A DNA stretch of 64,000 nt from NCBI RefSeq assembly GCF_003600835.1, contig NZ_NQYC01000001.1, positions 1,816,001-1,880,000 of the forward strand. The letters run 5' to 3'. The notes under the pieces were generated by a model, which was given only the letters and a program-made list of their open reading frames with translations, was not told where the DNA came from and made no database searches. Of this stretch, positions 61,916 through 64,000 are shown piece after piece (position 1 is the first letter of the stretch; each line of letters begins with the position of its first letter). This DNA comes from Bacillus sp. PK3_68. Lineage in GTDB: Bacteria > Bacillota > Bacilli > Bacillales > Domibacillaceae. The translations under genes were made by a program, and so were the position numbers.

Positions 61916-62654
61916 GCTCTCCCCCTGGTGTATATGGCCACTGCGCAGTCACAACGGTTCTGTCTTGATATCTCCTTATGTTGACATCTGTATGTAAATC
62001 AAATAATAAGCGAAGGCGCTTCCTTATATTATCCAAGCCGATTCCTTTCTGTTCATGGGTCTTTACCATCGTTTCTGGGCCATTATCTATGACCGTTAGG
62101 ACGACCCAGCTTCCTTCTCTTTTCAAGCGAATCAACAATGTCTTCTCCCCTGCCTTTTTTTCAAGGCCATGTTTAAAAGCATTTTCTACAAATGTTTGCA
62201 GCATATAGGGCGGAAGATAAGTTGGCAAGGCTCGGTCATCAAGATCAAATTCAACACTTAACTTGTCACCAAATCTAATCTTCTGTACAGACAAATAGTG
62301 ATTGGTGTATTCTAGTTCCTTTTCAAATGAGACGAGCGCATCTTTCTCGATATATTTGTAGCGCAAAAATTGAGAAAATTGCTCCATCGACTCCACTATA
62401 TCTTTTGTTCGTCCTAAACGCCCGAGCGACAACATCGCATTCAAAGAGTTGAACAGAAAGTGAGGCTGAATTTGCTGGCTCAACTGCAAATATTCCATGC
62501 TTTGCAGTTCCTTCTCCATACGAATCTGTTTATTCTCCAGCTGTAAATAGTCAAATTCCCTCTCAAAAAATCCAAGTAAAAGTAAAATAACAAGGCTGGC
62601 AATGGGCAACCCGAGGCAAAGAAAGACGATGGAAGTGAATAGCAATGAGCTCAC
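61893..62654 (-). CDS. LytS/YesM-like sensor histidine kinase
   Basis: A 253-residue kinase with one N-terminal membrane helix, the His_kinase motif QIQPHFLFNSLNAMLSLGRL (phospho-acceptor His) and an ATP-binding domain (TFVENAFKHGLE, GIGLDNIRKRL). It has almost no extracellular region, so it may sense through the transporter or membrane. GTG 62654 is chosen because GGAGGG lies 7 nt upstream, inside the longer ATG 62669 frame. First gene of the operon. Confidence 0.85.
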   Translation of the reverse strand: MSSLLFTSIVFLCLGLPIASLVILLLLGFFEREFDYLQLENKQIRMEKELQSMEYLQLSQQIQPHFLFNSLNAMLSLGRLGRTKDIVESMEQFSQFLRYKYIEKDALVSFEKELEYTNHYLSVQKIRFGDKLSVEFDLDDRALPTYLPPYMLQTFVENAFKHGLEKKAGEKTLLIRLKREGSWVVLTVIDNGPETMVKTHEQKGIGLDNIRKRLRLLFDLHTDVNIRRYQDRTVVTAQWPYTPGGEHEHITGR

Positions 62655-62837
62655 CTTGAAGCCCTCCATTTTTAATTTCCTGTTTAGTAACGTTTTAATT
62701 TAGTTTAACACTTTTTCTAGAGCCCCTTCTATGAATAATTTTTGAAGCCATCAGAGCTTAAGGTCGCTTCCCCTTGAAAAATTTATGGCGCTCTTACATT
62801 CAAACGAACGTAGCGCAAGGGAGCTATCACAAATAAA

Positions 62838-62882
62838 GAGCTGTTTCGAAGATCAGCATCACACTGACTTTCAAAACAGCTC
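62838..62882 (-). terminator. Intrinsic terminator of the small basic gene
   Basis: GAGCTGTTT pairs with AAACAGCTC, with inner pairing of CGAA/TTCG type possible, followed by TTTATTT in the minus direction, 8 nt after the small gene's stop. Confidence 0.7.
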
Positions 62883-62890
62883 CACTCGTT

Positions 62891-63028
62891 TTACTTCTTA
62901 TTTTTCTTATTTTTCTCTTTGTTTGCAGCGTCTGCACGATTAAATTCACTCTGGTACAACACCTCTTGTGTGTTGCTTAGCCCATTGCTTTTATCTGTCA
63001 TTTTCTCATGCGGTTCTTTTCTAGCCAC
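62891..63028 (-). CDS. Small Lys-rich protein
   Basis: A 45-residue, strongly basic and hydrophilic peptide (MARKEPHEKMTDKSNGLSNT, ending in a Lys/Asn-rich tail). The start is GTG with AAGGGAGA seven bases upstream, and a terminator follows. The composition recalls minor small acid-soluble or spore-specific peptides of bacilli, but no family signature is visible. The initiation and termination signals are the main support. Confidence 0.6.
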   Translation of the reverse strand: MARKEPHEKMTDKSNGLSNTQEVLYQSEFNRADAANKEKNKKNKK

Positions 63029-63111
63029 TGTTTATTCTCCCTTCCTCTTTTAGGTCATGTTCTATTCATTACTGTTCCCAGAGGAGAGGTGCTTTAAACG
63101 AACGGTTTGTG

Positions 63112-63435
63112 TCAGCCACGCGGCCATAAAATTACAATTACACCCGCTAGGCAAATCAAACCGCCAATCCAATCAAAGGAATCCGGCGTTTTCTTATCTA
63201 TCCACCAGCCCCATAACAGACTTAATACCACAAATATTCCACCATAGGCAGCATATACTCGACCGAAGCTAGGAAACAGTTGCCAAGTCGCAATTATTCC
63301 ATATAAAAACAGCGCTGTTCCCCCGAGAAAACCGAACCATCCTGGACGCCCTTCGCGCAGCCACTGCCATATTAAATATCCTCCCCCGATTTCAGCTACA
63401 CCTGCTAAAATAAATAAAACTATTGCTTTTATCAC
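63112..63435 (-). CDS. ynfA: YnfA/UPF0060 membrane protein
   Basis: A 107-residue protein with four helices of the YnfA/UPF0060 family ([43 protein letters not shown]). It is related to small multidrug resistance proteins and proposed to export cationic compounds. The start is GTG with AAGGAG upstream. It appears monocistronic. Confidence 0.9.
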   Translation of the reverse strand: MIKAIVLFILAGVAEIGGGYLIWQWLREGRPGWFGFLGGTALFLYGIIATWQLFPSFGRVYAAYGGIFVVLSLLWGWWIDKKTPDSFDWIGGLICLAGVIVILWPRG

Positions 63436-63645
63436 TTACATAACTCCTTCTCGAATAGGTATCTATAATGTTAAGTCCAGATTATTTTCCACTCGCTTGA
63501 TTCACTCCAATTTTTTCGCTTGCCCCCTTCAAACCAGCGGCTTTTTAACAGGCTACCAATTTTCTCATTAGCTTATAACAATATACTTCTATGTACAATG
63601 CTTCACTTTTTCATTCGTTACTCTTCTTTCTCTTTTATGCAAATA

Positions 63646-63689
63646 AAACAGCTTGCTTGGAGAATAGCCACTCTTCAAGCAAGCTGTTT
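63646..63689 (-). terminator. Intrinsic terminator of the stress protein gene
   Basis: AAACAGCTTGCTTG pairs perfectly with CAAGCAAGCTGTTT (14 bp), followed by TTATTT in the minus direction. The gap 63436-63645 shows no other feature. Confidence 0.92.
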
Positions 63690-63700
63690 AAACAGGGAAA

Positions 63701-64000
63701 CTATTTGACGATTAATGCCGGGCAATTTACTCTTTTCATGACTTTATGACTGACGCTGCCTAACACCATCTCTTGGAATGAATTAAGCCCGCGGCTGCCA
63801 ATAATGACGAGGTCAAAGTTCTCTTTATTTGCATATTCAACAATAGCGGGTCCTGGCTCTCCATGCAAAATTTTCACTTCATACGCTATATGCTGTGATT
63901 GTAATTCTTTTTCCATCTGATGAAGCTTTTCCCGCCGGGAGAGCTCCAGCTCTTCTTTTCCTTGGGAATGAAGGATAGCGCTTTTTGATTTTGAATAGTC
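63701..64000 (-). CDS. Universal stress protein UspA, partial
   Basis: The last 99 codons of a minus-strand gene that runs past the window end. The C-terminal ATP-binding pattern of UspA proteins is clear: VIIGSRGLNSFQEMVLGSVSHKVMKRVNCPALIV (the G-x2-G-x9-G-S/T type). The visible part begins within the central helix (GKEELELSRREKLHQMEKEL), so the N-terminal third is missing. Full-length relatives have about 145 residues and bind ATP or AMP under stress. Confidence 0.88.
   Translation of the reverse strand, partial: DYSKSKSAILHSQGKEELELSRREKLHQMEKELQSQHIAYEVKILHGEPGPAIVEYANKENFDLVIIGSRGLNSFQEMVLGSVSHKVMKRVNCPALIVK

Noticed and set aside
1-64000. CRISPR arrays, tRNA or rRNA genes and prophage modules
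   Set aside because: Reading both strands showed no regularly spaced direct repeats, cloverleaf sequences with family consensus, or phage structural genes.

Overview
The window reads as chromosomal DNA of a spore-forming member of the Bacillaceae. The GC content looks moderate and the ribosome binding sites are strong AGGAGG types with ATG, GTG or TTG starts. Several genes are typical of that family: a YhfH-like zinc-ribbon peptide, an FbpB-like basic peptide, an MhqR-like repressor with its own operator, a YaaH/SleL-like LysM-GH18 spore hydrolase, a CrcB pair and a YhjC/YhjB-like DUF3311-symporter pair. I saw no rRNA, tRNA, CRISPR array or prophage. The only mobile element found is one dead IS1182-family copy.

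Layout. 0-6 kb: three MFS permeases with GntR- and LysR-type regulators. 5.7-8 kb: an electrophile-stress locus (MhqR-like repressor, DoxX, pirin) with two palindromic operators, then a flavin reductase. 8-11 kb: an amidase and an acyl-CoA ligase. 11.3-24.4 kb: a large minus-strand catabolic cluster. It holds a ferredoxin-NADP reductase, a Rieske oxygenase, an aldehyde dehydrogenase, an amino acid permease, an amino acid dehydrogenase-like protein, a ThDP enzyme, an SSS symporter with its DUF3311 partner and a 2-hydroxyacid dehydrogenase. Upstream is a sigma-54-dependent PrpR-type activator, and between the two lie a textbook -24/-12 promoter and two upstream repeats. 24-34.9 kb: MFS, CrcB pair, lipoprotein, HutG-GltS with a divergent LysR regulator, YhfH, a broken Nudix gene and two GNATs. 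35.2-38.8 kb: a Fur-controlled haem uptake operon with an IsdG-type haem oxygenase and an embedded ankyrin protein. 38.9-45.6 kb: oxidoreductases, a DJ-1-like protein, the IS element and a nuclease-like gene. 45.7-50.8 kb: a formate channel and formate dehydrogenase operon. 50.9-57.5 kb: azoreductase under a YodB-like operator, spore hydrolase, guanine deaminase, FbpB-like peptide, OsmC and tandem alpha/beta hydrolases. 57.5-62.7 kb: a two-component system, transporter, formamidase and APC permease. 62.9-64 kb: a small basic peptide, a YnfA-like protein and a truncated universal stress protein.

How genes may work together (inference). The 11-24 kb cluster fits import of an amino acid or methylated amine, deamination, 2-oxo acid decarboxylation, aldehyde oxidation and a Rieske monooxygenation step. 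Three separated loci could form a one-carbon chain: HutG releases formamide, the formamidase makes formate, and formate dehydrogenase oxidises it.

Quality warning. Nine lesions in eight genes interrupt reading frames. Five frameshifts are single missing bases in homopolymer runs (3.87, 23.46, 45.12, 49.56 and 61.07 kb). Two are frameshifts outside homopolymers (20.75 and about 59.98 kb). Two are in-frame stops (33.57 and 42.10 kb). The homopolymer set looks more like sequencing error than gene decay, so those genes may be intact in the organism.
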